Source of the DNA: Nemopilema nomurai
Lineage: Eukaryota; Cnidaria; Scyphozoa; Rhizostomeae; Rhizostomatidae
Assembly (NCBI GenBank): GCA_003864495.1
Contig: ML133426.1
Span: 744,001-808,000 of the forward strand
Length of the DNA stretch: 64,000 nt
Direction of reading: 5' to 3'
Program-made: the position numbers and the translations under genes
Shown here: piece after piece, positions 1 through 13,680 of the stretch
How positions within the stretch are numbered: the first letter of the stretch is position 1
How the letters are laid out: each line of letters opens with the position of its first letter
Notes under the pieces: model-generated
Seen by the model: only the letters and a program-made list of their open reading frames with translations
What the model was told of the DNA's origin: nothing
Database searches by the model: none

Positions 1-33
1 TTGATTTCATTATGTTTATTGTTTCATTTGCAG

Positions 34-3000
34 GGTCACGGGTTCACAAGTGTAGCGTTGCTCTTAGGAATAACAGCCGCAAAGTGAGTTTATTTTCTTC
101 TTGTTGTTGACATGCAGTGATACCTGGCGCCTCAGTTCAAGTTTGTGTTATAAAATAAAGCAACAAGCTTTTTATCCATATCAAGTTTATCTTTGCGAAT
201 TTCAGACTGCGCTCTATTCTTTGCAATCCGTCACCAGGGCATTATGTCTAATTGATTTTGTCAATGGATTCGTAACGTTGGCTGGGCGAATTTTCATTTC
301 TTTAGCAAGCTTATTCATTCAAGGTCACATCGAAGAAGCAGTAGGTTGGTCATTTGCGCTTGTTTGATACAGCTCATTCTTTATGAAAATGTGGTAAAAT
401 ATTTTTAAATAACTGCCAACTTCAGTTCCTCTTTGGCCGTCTACAATCAGATTTGAAAACTGAAATTACTCAAGTTCCCTTATAATCTGCAACCATATTT
501 CTTCTTTAGGTGCGGCAGCAGAGATGCTGACACCTACAAACTCCTTGCTGTGCACGTTGATGCATTGCTGCCGCCGACTGCGTTGGAAATAAGCATTCCT
601 CATTCAGCCAAAGTTGCTGCCATTCTTGGCACTGGTCTCTTGTATATGGAAACGATGGAGCGCCACTTGGTCAAAATTTTTCTCCAAGAAATTTCTAGGC
701 CACCTGGCCCAGAAATGGAGAACGCAGTTAGCAGAGAGTCCCACTCGTTGGCTTCTGGCTTTGCGCTCGGATTGGTTCTCTTGGGGGTAATTCTATGGCG
801 GACCTCTTACCTTGATTGGCTGAGGCCACTTATGCTTAATCACGTGGGCTCTTCAATAACGAAGCTATTCAATTTCAGCCTAGCATTTGCACTTTCTAAG
901 TTTATGATTTGCTTATTGATGAGAATTGGCATCGCAATTGGCAATGTAAACCTTCGCAATCCATTCCCCCAAGTAGCTATGAGTGTTAAAGCGAATGAAG
1001 AAGTTGATAACATCAGTTTTTCATTGGTGAGAACATTTTACAGTAAAAACTTTGGTTATTCAACATGTATGAATCTTGACTCTCTCTAACTCAAGCTTTT
1101 AGTTTTGACTCTGAAACTTTTCCCTATTTCTAGAAGGGCACCGACTCCTTGTATCTCTCCGATATGAAAATCGCCGGAGAACTCCACCACTTGGTGTTTG
1201 GGGGTCAGCAGTGTGAACTGGTTAGTTTTCATATTAGGCTGATGAACTTACTTCTGGATCCGCTCACAATACATTTTCCAGCTAATTGTTGTAAGTCAGC
1301 CATAGTTCCATTCTGCCACAGCTTTGCACCCGCCTGGATCTCTGACGTCAAAGCAAATTATGCAAAAAATGAATTTCATTAAGCAAGATTCCAATAAGAG
1401 AACTGGCGTTTTAACGGTAACTCTATGAAGATCACAGGTATTTTAGAACACACTATTCATACGTGTTCTTTTTAGAGAAAGCATTCCTGGTTGAGTTTTT
1501 GTTGTCTTTTTGTTGGTTTTTTCTTTATCAATATTTTTAGAAGCTTTTTTGCGATATCTCTGAGTAGCAGGATAGGTTTTTAATTTTTTTTTCAAAATGG
1601 ATAATTGTTGTTCATGTGTTTTCTTCTTTCAGCCAACTTATTTGAGAGAGATTTTCAAATCACCAAGCTACCTCATTAAGGTTTGACAACGGAATGTGTT
1701 CGTCAAAATCTGAATTTTCATTATTGAAGACAGTTTTAGCATGCTTGTCTCGTCGTTAGCTTGGTCAATTTTCTGATGTTGACTTAATAAGATTTTTAAG
1801 TAAGCATGTTTCTAATAAAATTTTAATAGACTAGAAAGCACTTTATGTCTTTTTAAAAGACAATGTGTACTTATTTATTGTCACACACTAGTTTATTTTG
1901 AGTGGTTTACTCTGTAGACCGTCATGTTGACTGAGCAGAATGATGCATACCTTGTGATGACGTAACTTTGTGCCATAAATGCGTTTTATCGTTTTATTGC
2001 AGGAGGGTGACAAGCTGAACACAGACGTGTCTTGTCCTGGTGCAATAATGGCGCTTACACTCATTTACCTCAAAACTAACAACAGGCGAGCTAGTGTCTA
2101 CTGTCTGTCAGTCAGTTAAAATCGTCATAAATCATGTTGGACAGTTACCATTTTAGACGTGTCATTTCTTTACGTTTTGGGTCTCTCGCATCAAGTGGTT
2201 GGAGATATGAATGAGGCGTAAACTAGCGAAATAATCACTATTTTTATCTTAATTGTTGGAATGTGTTTGCAGTATGTGCAGAATGAATGACAATGGTATA
2301 TAAACATGCACAATTATTGTTTATAATGATTAACAGATGTCTTTGAAACTAATTGCTATGACATTGTTTTGATTTCTTGATTGCCTGCCTTGTAATGCTG
2401 GTTACAACCTTTTAGGGTAATTGCAAATTGGTTTAATTCACCGGACACCACCGCCAATCTGGACACTGTTAAGCCGGACAATTTGCTTCTTATGGTAATT
2501 TCAATCACACTAAATATAAAAGCATTTTTGCATTCTAGTTTTAGTTTTTTTTATTAAGCTGTTTGCTATATTTTTAGATGAGTATCGTGCCAGAATCAAT
2601 TAATTCAATCCTACACGATTTTGCCACAAAGTACAGATATCTAATGTAGGTGTTCTGAAAACGCCCTTTGTGTTCGGTGTGTTTTCCTTTGTTTTCTTTG
2701 TTTCGATGTGGTTTAACACAGAGTTTGTGCTTTACGGTTTCAGCTCCTGGCAAGAGGTTTGATCTTATGGGATGAAACATTGCCGACTGTCGAGTGGGTG
2801 GAGAGTCATTTACCCCAGGTAACCCATTTTGATTGAAAGAGAACACAGGTAACCCTTTAGATTATCAACATTAATTGCATTGGCAACAAGGTTTTAAATT
2901 CATCTTACCACTATCTTTTCATTCAGAATCTTACTTATTATTTTTAGAAAGACATGTACATCTTCTTTAGTTGATCACAATTGTAACTGCTCCTTAAATG

Positions 3001-6000
3001 ATTAGCTGGAAGGTTTACCAACAACGTTGTCTGGAATTTCTGCGCAGATGAACTGAATGAAATTGATATTAAAATAACTCATCGATGTATAAAATAGTTG
3101 GTTTAATCGATGGCAAAACTTGGTTCTGTTTCTTCAGATGCGACAGTCTTGTTTTTCTTACCTGTGATAAGCAATTTTAGACACAATTTTCCTTTCCACA
3201 CTTTGTGCACATTATAGAATCTTGATACTTTCCTAATCACAATCAGTTATCATTTTGAAATTCCCTTGAACTGGTGTGTCAAGCTAAGATGCCAACTCAT
3301 GTTTATGAACAGATCCCAGTTAATAACAATTTATGAGTTCATTGCCCTGCTGCAAATTTATATTTGATGACTTTTTCAATAGATATTTGCAAATGTTTCT
3401 TTCGAATCAAAACAACAAGCGACTTATGATGCTGACGAAGAAATGCTACGGTGCGTTCAAGCCAATATTCTTTTGCAATTGCTCAATTGCAATTGCTCAA
3501 TTGCAATTGCTTGTGTATTCTAATCCTTAAAACCAAAAAAAATTATAGACACATATTGCACTTCTGTTTGGCTTGAACTTCATCTTGGCTCGTGTTTTAG
3601 CCTTGGATATTGCTGTGTAATAGCTGGGTGTTGCATGGCCCTGGGCATCAAGTTTGCAGCCAGCGCGAATCAGTCTGCTTTCGATACATTGGTAAGGAAT
3701 ACCACAATTACTCCGCTTGTCATTTAGAAATTTGTTGTTATTTATGATCATTATATTCGACATGGTCCATCATAGTGTAGCAACCATAGTCTGATGACGT
3801 ATTTGATCGATGCGATAATTAGAACTCTAGTTTCAGTGCTTTGTCTCTTTTGAAGAAGATTTCGATTTCTGCATACACCCTCTTGTTTTAGATCCACTTT
3901 ACAACGAAGTTCATGAAATTCTCAGCCAGTCCAGTTTTTGACAGGGCAAGTGAATTCTTTTTATCAATTTCTAATATATTTTCCTTTCAATTTTTTTCGT
4001 TATGGCCACATAAGTATTGAGAATATTTTCCATGAAATTGTTCGTGCTTTTCTTTCTCTTTGTTTCACAGTATCTAAATTATTTTCTTTATACCGTCCTA
4101 TAACCCAGCAGTTCTTGTTGTGAAGAGTTGGCTTCTATCATTTGTTTTCTTTTCCCCTTAGGGTGGAAGAGCCGTGATCGAAATGTGTCTCACTACAGTT
4201 CTAATGTCTACCAGCTTGGTGAGAGGGAGCTTTTTTAATTAATACTAAAATGAGCAACGATTTCCACGTAGTTTAAGTACATAACGGACCGTATCGAAAA
4301 ATGTTTGAAATGACCAAGGAAGTCACTTTTGGGACCAAGTTAGAGTCATGTTTAATTCTTTATTGAAGTGTTCACAGCCCTGGACAGTAAAGAACCTAAG
4401 AAAGACATGCCCAGAAGGGGCTGATGATGGCGGTTCGTTGTTTAATACTATGTTAATGGCTTCGTTGGCTCCAGTACGCAGTGGCGTTTCTACGGAGGGG
4501 GCTAGGGGGCTTTGGGCCCCCATAATATCTATCCGTCCCATCATTTGCCCCCTCAACTTTTCTCAGAAAATTGTTTGATATTGGTTAGTGTTTCCGCCCA
4601 TGTGCTTTCTACGTAACTTAAGTATGAATCCCTCGAGCATTCTCTTTAAACTGTCCCATGTATTAATTCATACCTTCAAATTTTTTTAAACAAGAAGATT
4701 TAAATCATCTTAAAGTAAGGCGTAATTTTGTAAATGTTCTGTGCCCCAAAACTATCATCCCAGGATTTTCTGTAATTGCACCCAGTTTTCTCAGTCTAGA
4801 ATCCCCCCTGTCAGTTACATTGATTCGAGGGGGAGTGCAAACTTGTAGGAATTTTGCGAAGTGAAATAGCTATTTCAAAAACTTTGCATATCTATATGAT
4901 ATTATACGACGATGTTTAATCCGAACGAAAGTTAACCATAGGCAGATCACAATGAAGTAGTTTTATACTGTTGTATTCACTCGTTATAGAGGATAACTCT
5001 ACAAAAGCCGCTGCATTTGCTTTCGTTGCTTGTGGAGACTTCACGATATCATAGATATCATAAACTTAGTACACTGAATATAGTGGTAATGATACTCTTA
5101 TGCAGTAAACTGGTACGAAGTAATAGTTTATTGCCTTGGAATTCTGGCGATTTGCGTATTGGTATGGGAACTACTAGCTCGCAACTATTTATGACGTCAT
5201 GCTGGCTCTTATTGGAAATACTGGATGACTGAACATTTAAGACTTTCCTCATCCAGTTTATTTTTACGCTATCTTTGCATTTCCTCTTACGTCATTACTT
5301 TTTACAAACAGGTCATGGCGGGAACAGGCAACCTGCAGGTCCTGCGCATTGCCCGCAGACTTCGGAAGCGCTGCAACGCTGACGTCACTTACGGCAATCA
5401 CATGGCAGTGCACATGGCTATTGGCTTCTTGTTTCTAGGATATGGCAGGTGAGCAGGATTTGCTGCAAGTGAATCCTCAAGTTTTGCAATTTGTTCCAAA
5501 GTACCTAATAAGCTAAAGCATGCATAGCTAGAAATGGTGTCAGTGACATATTGGTTTTTCTGTATACTTTATGAAGACATTGTGTAGTTCGTGGTATGAC
5601 TGTTTGTGCCTCTAACAACAATAGTCTTAGGAATAATTATTCATAAAATTTGCAGAAAATGCCGAAAGGTTTCTAAGAACTTTTGGATTTTAGAGTTGTA
5701 ATTAATGTATTGTAAATAATTACCCCTTTTGTGCATTATACATTGCTACTGAGTCTGCTTGAAAATTCTTCTATTTACTTTTCTCCTTTCCCCGGCTTCA
5801 TTCTTTTTCTCCACGCACATCTGACCATCATTCAGCTTCCCCATCGCAGTATCTTTCCCATTTCCATATGAGTAACAATCAATTATGTTCACAACCTCTC
5901 GCGTGGTTTTAGATCCGATTATTTATTTCGTCAACTTTTTGTCGTTTCCCAACTTCTGTATACACTGAGGTCTATCGGGCTTGAAGTATACTTAATTATG

Positions 6001-9000
6001 ATCCAGCTGTTCTGTGCTATTTGCAATATTAAGCACACATTCAAGCGTTTTATCATTAATCTTCATTACTCCAATTGCGAATACCGTTTTAGGTTTACAC
6101 TTGCTACAAACAACAAAGCGATTGCAGGTCTCCTCTGTTCTCTGTATCCAAAGTTTCCACATGACACCAGAGACAATCGGTATGAATGCTATTATACTAC
6201 AACAGCATAACTTTAAGTTAATACTACCTTTAAGTTCATACCTGTTGCAGGCTTGTTTTCTCAAAAAGGCAAGTTACTACAGCTGGCATTTGCAAGAAGA
6301 GTAATGGAATCTGACATGAAATCATTAATTGTGATACACTATTCATGCTTAGTTTATTTTGGTCTACTTTTTTACGTCCTTACTGTGTTTGTTTGATATC
6401 TCTATTTCTGGTTTGGATGACTTTACATATCAGTTTATAAGTTTTAAATGTATACTGGACTTTTGAAACTCCAATATTTCGAGATGAACCTTATCAGATG
6501 AATGTTGAATGTGGATTCAATATGTGATTTCATTAGCTTTTGAAGAACGCAAAATAATTTGCCAGTTGTGTCTATTGATAAGCCAACAAGAAACGAAGTT
6601 ATCTGTAGTAATGAATACACCATTGAGGGTTTCGAAATCTTATAACAGCGGGAATCTTTTTACTAACAGCTTTTCAAAGATTTATTTATAGCATGTGCTT
6701 ATTTCTATAAGTGGTGGGCTAGCTAAGGATTTAAACTTAATGTCAATTTCTTTTGACAAGCTGCACATTCTGTAAACCAAACTAAATTGATGGCCACTTT
6801 TACTCTCATCCTATTACGTCATCATTTTCTCGCCACTGATCTTGATCTCAATGTTTTAGCTACCACCTCCAGGCGTTTCGTCATCTCTATATATTAGCTT
6901 GTGAGCCAAGGTTGGTCATACCACGCGATATTGGCACTGGGTCAGTTTGTTTTGTGCCGCTTGTGGTCAAACTCAAGGTAGATTTTTCTTCTGTTTTTGT
7001 GTTTACAACGGTTGCATTCAATGACAATGCCATTCTGTTGTTTGTAGTTTTGCTGTTATTTTATGAATATTGTCAACGATTTTTATCATCAAAAATGCCA
7101 TTTGTGAGATGACAGTGATAAAACAGAGTTTCAAAAGTCAAATGACGCAAACAGATTTTTTGTTTTCGAACCTAGAGTTACAACTAGGGTCTGACCTAAC
7201 TATTATTGATGAGTCTTTCTTCCATTGCCTGTTAATACCTTATTTTTATTTGCATATTTTGATCGTTTGTTATTTTCAGGAAACACCTTCGTATCCCTCA
7301 ACATCATTCAAATTGCTTGCTCCGTGTTTTCTGCCTGAGTTGTCTCTGATTGATGAGGTAAATGCATTTTACATCTATTATGCACTCTTTCTTTTCACTT
7401 GTATGAATATTTATAGTACAGGTGGCAGTTAAACTTTCTAGAAAATGGAGGTAAGTTTACTAGATGATAATGGGGTGTTCTTTGCAAATAGGGATGCAGT
7501 GTATTTCGAAATCTTTGCTTTATTTTTTTTCTAGGCTACGTTTTAATTGTCCTTTACGTGAACCTTCTGCTTAGTGTCTACGTTAACTCAATTAATTGAC
7601 TAAATTAATTGTTAAGTGAATTAACTCAAAGTAGAATTTGTTTGAATAATATAATAATGGAAAATTTTCGCTAATCCTGTTGGGTTCTCTTTGTGTACAG
7701 ATTGCATAAAATTTTTTGCTTTGAGGCTAGAATTTTAAAATGTTGTCCTTTGATACTCTCGAAATTTGAGGGTCACAATTATTTGATTCTCCAGATTTTG
7801 ATTTTCATGTACGAAACAATCCCTTAAATGAATAGTGACAATTTTGCAGCTGCAAATTGTCGGACCAAGGTACTGGCCAATCACAATCAAGTTTTCAGAT
7901 TCTGAAAAGCCATTGTGAGTCTATTTGATATCCAGATTCTTTCATATTCATGCACAGCTCATAAAAATCACAAAAGTGTACACTGTCTTTCTGATCCGCA
8001 TTAATTTTCAAAATTTACTCAATTTTTCAGCATGAGGTGCTTATTTAAATTGGAAAACATAAACTGGCTCTAACCGTGCATTTTTTCAACCAATATTGTC
8101 AACATTTTGGCTCATATTCCAAAACATTGGAAAGGCCATCTATTTTGAACAATGCAAGAAATAAACCGATGGTTCTAGAAGCAGTCTTAGGGCCACATTG
8201 ATTAAAATATTTGTTCATCATAATTCTATTTTTGTAGAAAACTTAATAGCCATGTTGCCAACTTTCGTTTTGATTACATTTGATTACAGAAACTTTCTCA
8301 ATTATATTTCCAATATTCTTTCAAACTAAGCAGTATGCAATTTTCCTACTTGCATATACTGCACGAACTAGAAATTCAATGAAATTTAGGCAACCATTTC
8401 TTGTGTTAATATTTTGTTGAATAAGAGGAAGGATATTTAGTGGCTGGAATTTAAAAGTTTTATTTTTATTCTATTTTGTAGCGATGAAATTATGAAAATT
8501 ATCCAATGTCTTTATGTGAAGAAAAAGGTTGGATATTTGTCCTATATGGAAGACCCAAAGGTATGACTTTCTCTTTTGATATCATAGTTTTGTCATGATT
8601 TTAATGTTATTCGCCACACAGGGCCATGCATTAATTATAAATGCTGCTAATTATTAACAGAAATAGAATTTTTCTAATAGTATCTTTTTATCTGATCTGA
8701 ACTTATCAGAATATCACACCCAGTAACCTGTGGCATGCCAAAGGGCTTTTGAGTGGGGTAGATAGACAAATTTACCCACACCGTAAAATAGTTAATCATA
8801 GGGCACACATTTTGCTCTCTAGCACTGTAGTGGTCTTATCAAACTGAACTTTTCAAATTATTTTATATGTATTGAAATGTAGCAGATAACTTGCCAAATA
8901 CTCATGTTAAGGTCATGGGTCAGGAAAATATTCATACCATTAAATAATATTGATACATATAGAAAAATAAAGTCCTCCACGATATAGATTATATCTTTAT

Positions 9001-11808
9001 TCTTCTTCTTTTATGAATTGACCAGCTATCAGCAATTTCACTCCATATGCCAAAATTCAGATGTAATTTAATGCTTCCCTAAATTCAGAAACACTGTTAT
9101 ATTTGTGTCAACATGTGTCAACCTTTGTGGCAAAAATTACTGATAGCTTCTGCTGTGACATCTGTGACAAACTCCTGACTAACTGTCATATTCAATTGTA
9201 GGGCCATCGAATCTTATGGCTAGGACTTTTACCAAGCAGTCAGAGAAAGTATGTTTGTATGAAACTCCCACTTTTAAGCCTTATTGAAATCATTGTTATG
9301 AATCCTGAAAGTCAGAGCTAGGCAAATTTTCAATTTTTAGCTAGAGTGAGGATAAATTTGTAACTTTCTCATGAGAAAGAATTCTTAAGATTAAGATTAT
9401 ACATTACCCCAAAAGTTGCACTTCTGCAAGAGCAGTTTTGATGTCAAATAAATTTTTTTGAAAAGAAATGCCATTTTTATAATTGATTAAGAAGTATGGA
9501 ACTTTTGCGAGGATGGCTCAGTGGCTAGAGGCGCTGACTACGGACCCAACGGTTTGTGGTTCGAGTCCCTGGCATGACCAAACTTTCATCCAGAGTGAGG
9601 AGAGTTGCCAGCTCTCTGTAATTCCAGGCATTAGGAATCACGAGGTGTGGTCACATCGAGAGAAAGGACCAGGACACTGCTCGATAAGCTTAAGCTTCTC
9701 AGTGTCGTAAAACTACCTTTGGATGCAAGGTAGAAACAAATCAAATCAAATCAAATCAAAACTTTCTAGCATTGTAGAGTGTTTAGTCTATATCAATTGA
9801 TTTTTACATAGATTTACGTACAGCTCACTGCTTCTCTATTCCTAGCTTGAAACCATATCATCATTTAGCTCAAATGCAAATGCTGTCATCTTTGGTGAAA
9901 TGTTTTGTGCAGAGGAAAATCCAGAGAATGAGGTCAAATCTTTTTTTAAATTCCTCTATAATTTTGCTCATGATTTAAATGATTTCTGAATTGGAATGTT
10001 TAATGCATCTACAACTGATGTTATCTCCAAGTTACATCTTGTTGAAGGTTAACTCCAAAGTTTACCACAGATGCTTTGAAATCACAAATTTTTATTGTGT
10101 GAAAATTTCAATTCTGGCCAAAATTTCAAAGCATTCCTTTTTATACTCTAGGTCAACTCAGAATTCTTGTCGACTATCCTGTTTGAATGCGTATCCAATG
10201 AGAAGCTTGACATTTTGCCAACATATATGAACATTGAGAGGGTAAGCAAATTCTACAGATCAATTCATGCTCTAAGTGTTATTCTTTTGGAAATGTGTGT
10301 CGAGGTCCATGCATTTAGCTTGGTTCTTTGATGGAAGTATTTTGTGCATAATATTAAAATCTGTTTAGCTTGTTGTATCAAGTGTTTTGCCATTCACAAC
10401 TAGATATCAATTCAGGACAAAGTAGTGCCAAGTTATGGAATTTTTATACTTGTATCAGAATTGAGGAAACTTGTTAACTGGATAATTTGTTGACAATTTT
10501 AATTCTTGAAAACACAAATGGATTATATTTTCAAATCAATAGGTGATTATGCAAGCTATTGATGGACACTTTAGCTCAGAGAACATGAAACAGCTTGAAA
10601 TCATTTTTCAATATTACAATGTTTTGCATCCTAAATTGGAAAGTCTTGGAGTTGTTGGAAAGGTCAGTTTATCAACGCTCCTCTCAGCTTTATAAACTTG
10701 AATCTTCTCAGTGGATACTGGTCTGAAAATTGCTTTTAAGTATCAACTTATTTAAAGGAGAATGCAACTGAATAGAACCCAGAAATTGTATTTTATTTAT
10801 TCATTTTATTTATAACTAAGTTGGAATTCAAGTAAATTGGAATACATGGGTATAACTAATGTTGGTGTAGCAACATGAATATCTATATCCCTTAGGGTTT
10901 TCATTTTTCATCAATATTTTGGTTTTAGACAATGATTACTGAGCTTTTTGTTTGTTTCAGCCATTAATAAATGAAAACTATTTGATACAATCACAACTGC
11001 GTTTGCAAAGTACTTTTCTTTCCCACAAGGAGAGTCGTAAGTTTTTGTTTATCTTATGTTACCTTCTAAGACCAAGTTTTTGTGTTGCTCTGCAAGAGCA
11101 AAATTATGTTAAAATTTGTTTGCACCAGATTTCTATCAAACAAAAAAGGGTTAGATCATTCTTGACCTAGTCTATACCATTGTTTGATTTGATGTCATTA
11201 GCTTAATTGGCTAATATGGTGTTGCATCTTAGAATACATATTATCTGCAAAGTCTTATATATGTCTGCCTACTCACTCTATGGGAAGAGATGTTTAAATT
11301 ATTCAGGTTATTAAAATAAGCAAACAATTTTCAGAAAGTCATTGAGAATGTAGTTTCACACAGTGCTTCAAGGTTCCAAAAAGAGATTATGTGGTTCATT
11401 GAATGCACAGTTGAAAACTTAAGCGCTCTGCATAACTTGATAAAGAGAGAATTTTATGTATTTATTTTAGAGAAATTGGAAGTTGAATAAGTGGATGCAT
11501 CTTGCCAGACCAAAGAAATATGGTTTGAATACCAGACATGACAGAAGAAAACACTTTTCTGACTTTACACAATGTAAATAAACTAAGTGTAAATTTAATT
11601 GTGAAGCAATTAAATACTGCATTTGTATAATTACAATATGTTTTACTGTTTCATAGTCATATTTCTCTATCTCTATCTTCAAGTTAGTAGCCCAACCTTA
11701 AATTTAGGCCAACCTGATATTTCTCTTGCACTTTATAACTTGATCCACATAACATCAGAACAGAATGGTTACATAACGTCTGATCCCTCCGATCCAGAGA
11801 ATGAGTAA
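34..11808 (+). CDS. ANAPC1: Anaphase-promoting complex subunit 1 (APC1), 3' half, multi-exon
   Basis: Scaffold subunit of the APC/C ubiquitin ligase, acting in the nucleus at mitotic exit. Exons, chosen by APC1 similarity and phase: 34-83, 510-786, 1134-1220, 1633-1680, 2003-2085, 2416-2494, 2744-2818, 3383-3450, 3601-3691, 3892-3945, 4162-4218, 5312-5448, 6093-6179, 6860-6977, 7280-7357, 7850-7914, 8482-8560, 9202-9248, 9846-9932, 10152-10241, 10543-10662, 10961-11036, and probably 11684-11808 with the stop. Recognisable APC1 blocks are RPPGPEME and RESHSLASG (exon 2), SCPGAIMALTLIYLKTNN, LILWDETLP, MAGTGNLQVL, LLCSLYPKFPHDTRDNR and YHLQAFRHLYILA. These are the PC-repeat and C-terminal parts; the N-terminal half lies before the window. 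Introns after 2085 and 3945 start with GC. Exon 9202-9248 reads like APC1 only one base out of phase with the exon before it. The last exon fits in phase and splice signal but is poorly conserved. Confidence 0.93.
9509..9764 (+). mobile_element. tRNA-derived SINE in an ANAPC1 intron
   Basis: The head resembles a tRNA with an A box (TGGCTCAGTGG, near 9516) and a B box (GGTTCGAGTCC, near 9559), the internal RNA polymerase III promoter. A body of about 150 bp follows with no tRNA similarity, and the 3' end is four copies of the 5-mer TCAAA. This head, body and simple-repeat tail is the normal layout of a SINE copied by a partner LINE. It is not a functional tRNA gene: there is no mature 3' acceptor half. 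It sits in the intron between exons 9202-9248 and 9846-9932 in the sense direction. The family is not identified. Confidence 0.82.
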
Positions 11809-12061
11809 TACTTTAATCATTTTTGACCTATCATAACTAAAAAACAAGTTGACCTAGAGCTCTAAAATTTTGGGTATGACTTTTTTATACAAAGTTTTAC
11901 ATTTGTGCAGGAAAATTGACAGATAATTGACAGGAAATTGACCAGAAGACCCATGAGGGTCACCAGCTGGGTACACTTGATATGGAATATCCCTAGTGCC
12001 AGCTTGAAAAATGGGGACAAGAACTTATTCCTCAAATCAATCCATTAATGTAACAAGTCAT

Positions 12062-13130
12062 TTATGGAACATATGAAGCATTCCTTAAGCCCAAATAACC
12101 TTGCATTCTATCATACGGTAATTGTCTTACAATCCTGAACTCGTCTGATGATGAGTATCGCAGCTTAGTTTGGGGATCCGTATACTTGGCATGAAATCCA
12201 GAGATATCTGAGTACTTTTTTCCTGGTTTGAATGATACTGGTGCATCGATACTTCCATATGTAACACTATTTTCTGGCCAAGTCATTGATCTTTCAGTAG
12301 AAATAACCTGTTTTAGAGTTCTCCAAGTTCTCTTCCTCCCACCTCTTGCTCCTGAGTGCTCAAAATTAGGATTTTTGAATATGCATTCTTGTATATCAGC
12401 AGATTCCTAGAATTAGAGCAAATAGCAGTGATGAAAACGTCTAGAAGTGTATGAATTTATAAGAGATATTGGGGCACCAGAGTAACCTTTCTAGTTCACT
12501 AGGGCCAGCCCTTTTAAGACCTTTAGCAATCGATTCTTTATGTGGGCAAATTTAGGATATAGAATCAAGAACATCCTGCTTTGATAACAACGGTGGCAAA
12601 CTTTTAAACAATGTTAGATTTGAACCCATTATACTTTGTATGAAGATCTCGAAAACGTGAAAGAACTGTTGAGATACGGGAGAAAATGGAAAGGACCGAC
12701 TGGTAGAGCTGATAGAACCGCTAAAGCAAAGAAAAACTTGATGGTTTATTGGGGGTTTTAATAGCTCTTATGTGATATACTTTGAATTACATATGAAAAA
12801 TTTTTATATTGTGTACTTGAAAAAAGGAGATGAAACATAAACGCTAGTCATTTTTTGCATAGCTTTTTCATTACATCTACATTTTGGGCGGGTACGACCA
12901 ACCAAAAAGCTTTAATTTCCTAATGAGCACTGGATCATTAATGTCTGACTTCATTTTGTAATAAATTGTCACTTTCATCTATCCTTTTATCCTACCTGAG
13001 TAGGTAAAGGGCTTTGTGATTGATTTGAATCATCGAATTCGACCCGTGGAATATTCTTTTTCTTCTTTCCCGATGAGCCAGCCCCATTTTTCGCCTTTGT
13101 CTCACTCAACGGTGTTCTTCGACCAACCAT
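12062..13130 (-). CDS. INO80C: INO80 complex subunit C (YL1_C domain protein), two exons
   Basis: Non-catalytic subunit of the INO80 nucleosome-remodelling complex (Ies6 family), nuclear. Exon 1 is 13130-12996 (45 codons, ATG at 13130-13128, donor GTAGG). Exon 2 is 12406-12062 (114 codons plus stop, acceptor TTCTAG). The total is 159 residues, somewhat shorter than vertebrate INO80C because of the N terminus. Exon 2 carries the family signature: FKNPNF, RGGRKRTWRTLKQVI, VTYGSIDAPVSFKPGKKYSD, then YTDPQTKLRY and the closing GYLGLRNA. Exon 1 is a basic, low-complexity leader (GKKKKNIPR) typical of the variable N terminus. The gene ends about 250 bp from the end of ANAPC1 on the other strand. 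Its start codon lies next to the end of the inverted-repeat transposon at 13132, so the present 5' leader is transposon sequence. Confidence 0.93.
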
Positions 13131-13680
13131 ATTGGTAACGTTTCCCCCAGTATAGGGCGCCCCAGTATACGGTCGAGCCCCAGTATAGGGATTGTCAATC
13201 AAAATTAAGTTCTGAAGTGCCGCAAAGGCCGTTTCGATGCGTTGTTGTCGCGATGATAGATAGAAGTTATTTCAAGACACAGCGGCTTCTCGGCCAGACA
13301 TTCAACCATACATTCAGCAAGCGGCCATGTTGTAACAGCCGTACACGAAAGACATTCGTGTAGCTCACCGCTAGCAATAACAAAATATAGCCAGTTTCAT
13401 TCCTCCAATTTCTTTACATCAAAACAAAATGATTCAAAAAAATTCAAACCAGTCTCGACCAATGTAATGAAAACGAACACGGTAACTAAAATGTTGCGTT
13501 GTTTATGACGAGCCTTGATTGGTGACTTTTTAAAAAATCTTTTTTTTGCAATTCAAGTATCTAGGCCGAGATGGCCCTTAACTACTAACAGTACTACAGC
13601 GAATTACAATTTTAGCTATTAAGCTAAAAAGTTGTTAGCTGTTAATCTAAAAGTTAGAAATAGAAGTTAGAAGTTGCAAT

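Noticed and set aside
4476..4560. CAGTGGCGTTTCTACGGAGG followed by G-rich sequence in an ANAPC1 intron
   Set aside because: It looks like the end of a DNA transposon, but a matching opposite end and a coding remnant are missing, so it is not called.
6014..7432. Frames of 96-120 codons overlapping ANAPC1 exons
   Set aside because: They run through introns. Only the internal segments 6093-6179, 6860-6977 and 7280-7357 match APC1.
9509..9580. Functional tRNA gene
   Set aside because: The A and B boxes are present but the 3' acceptor half is absent and a SINE body with a TCAAA tail follows.
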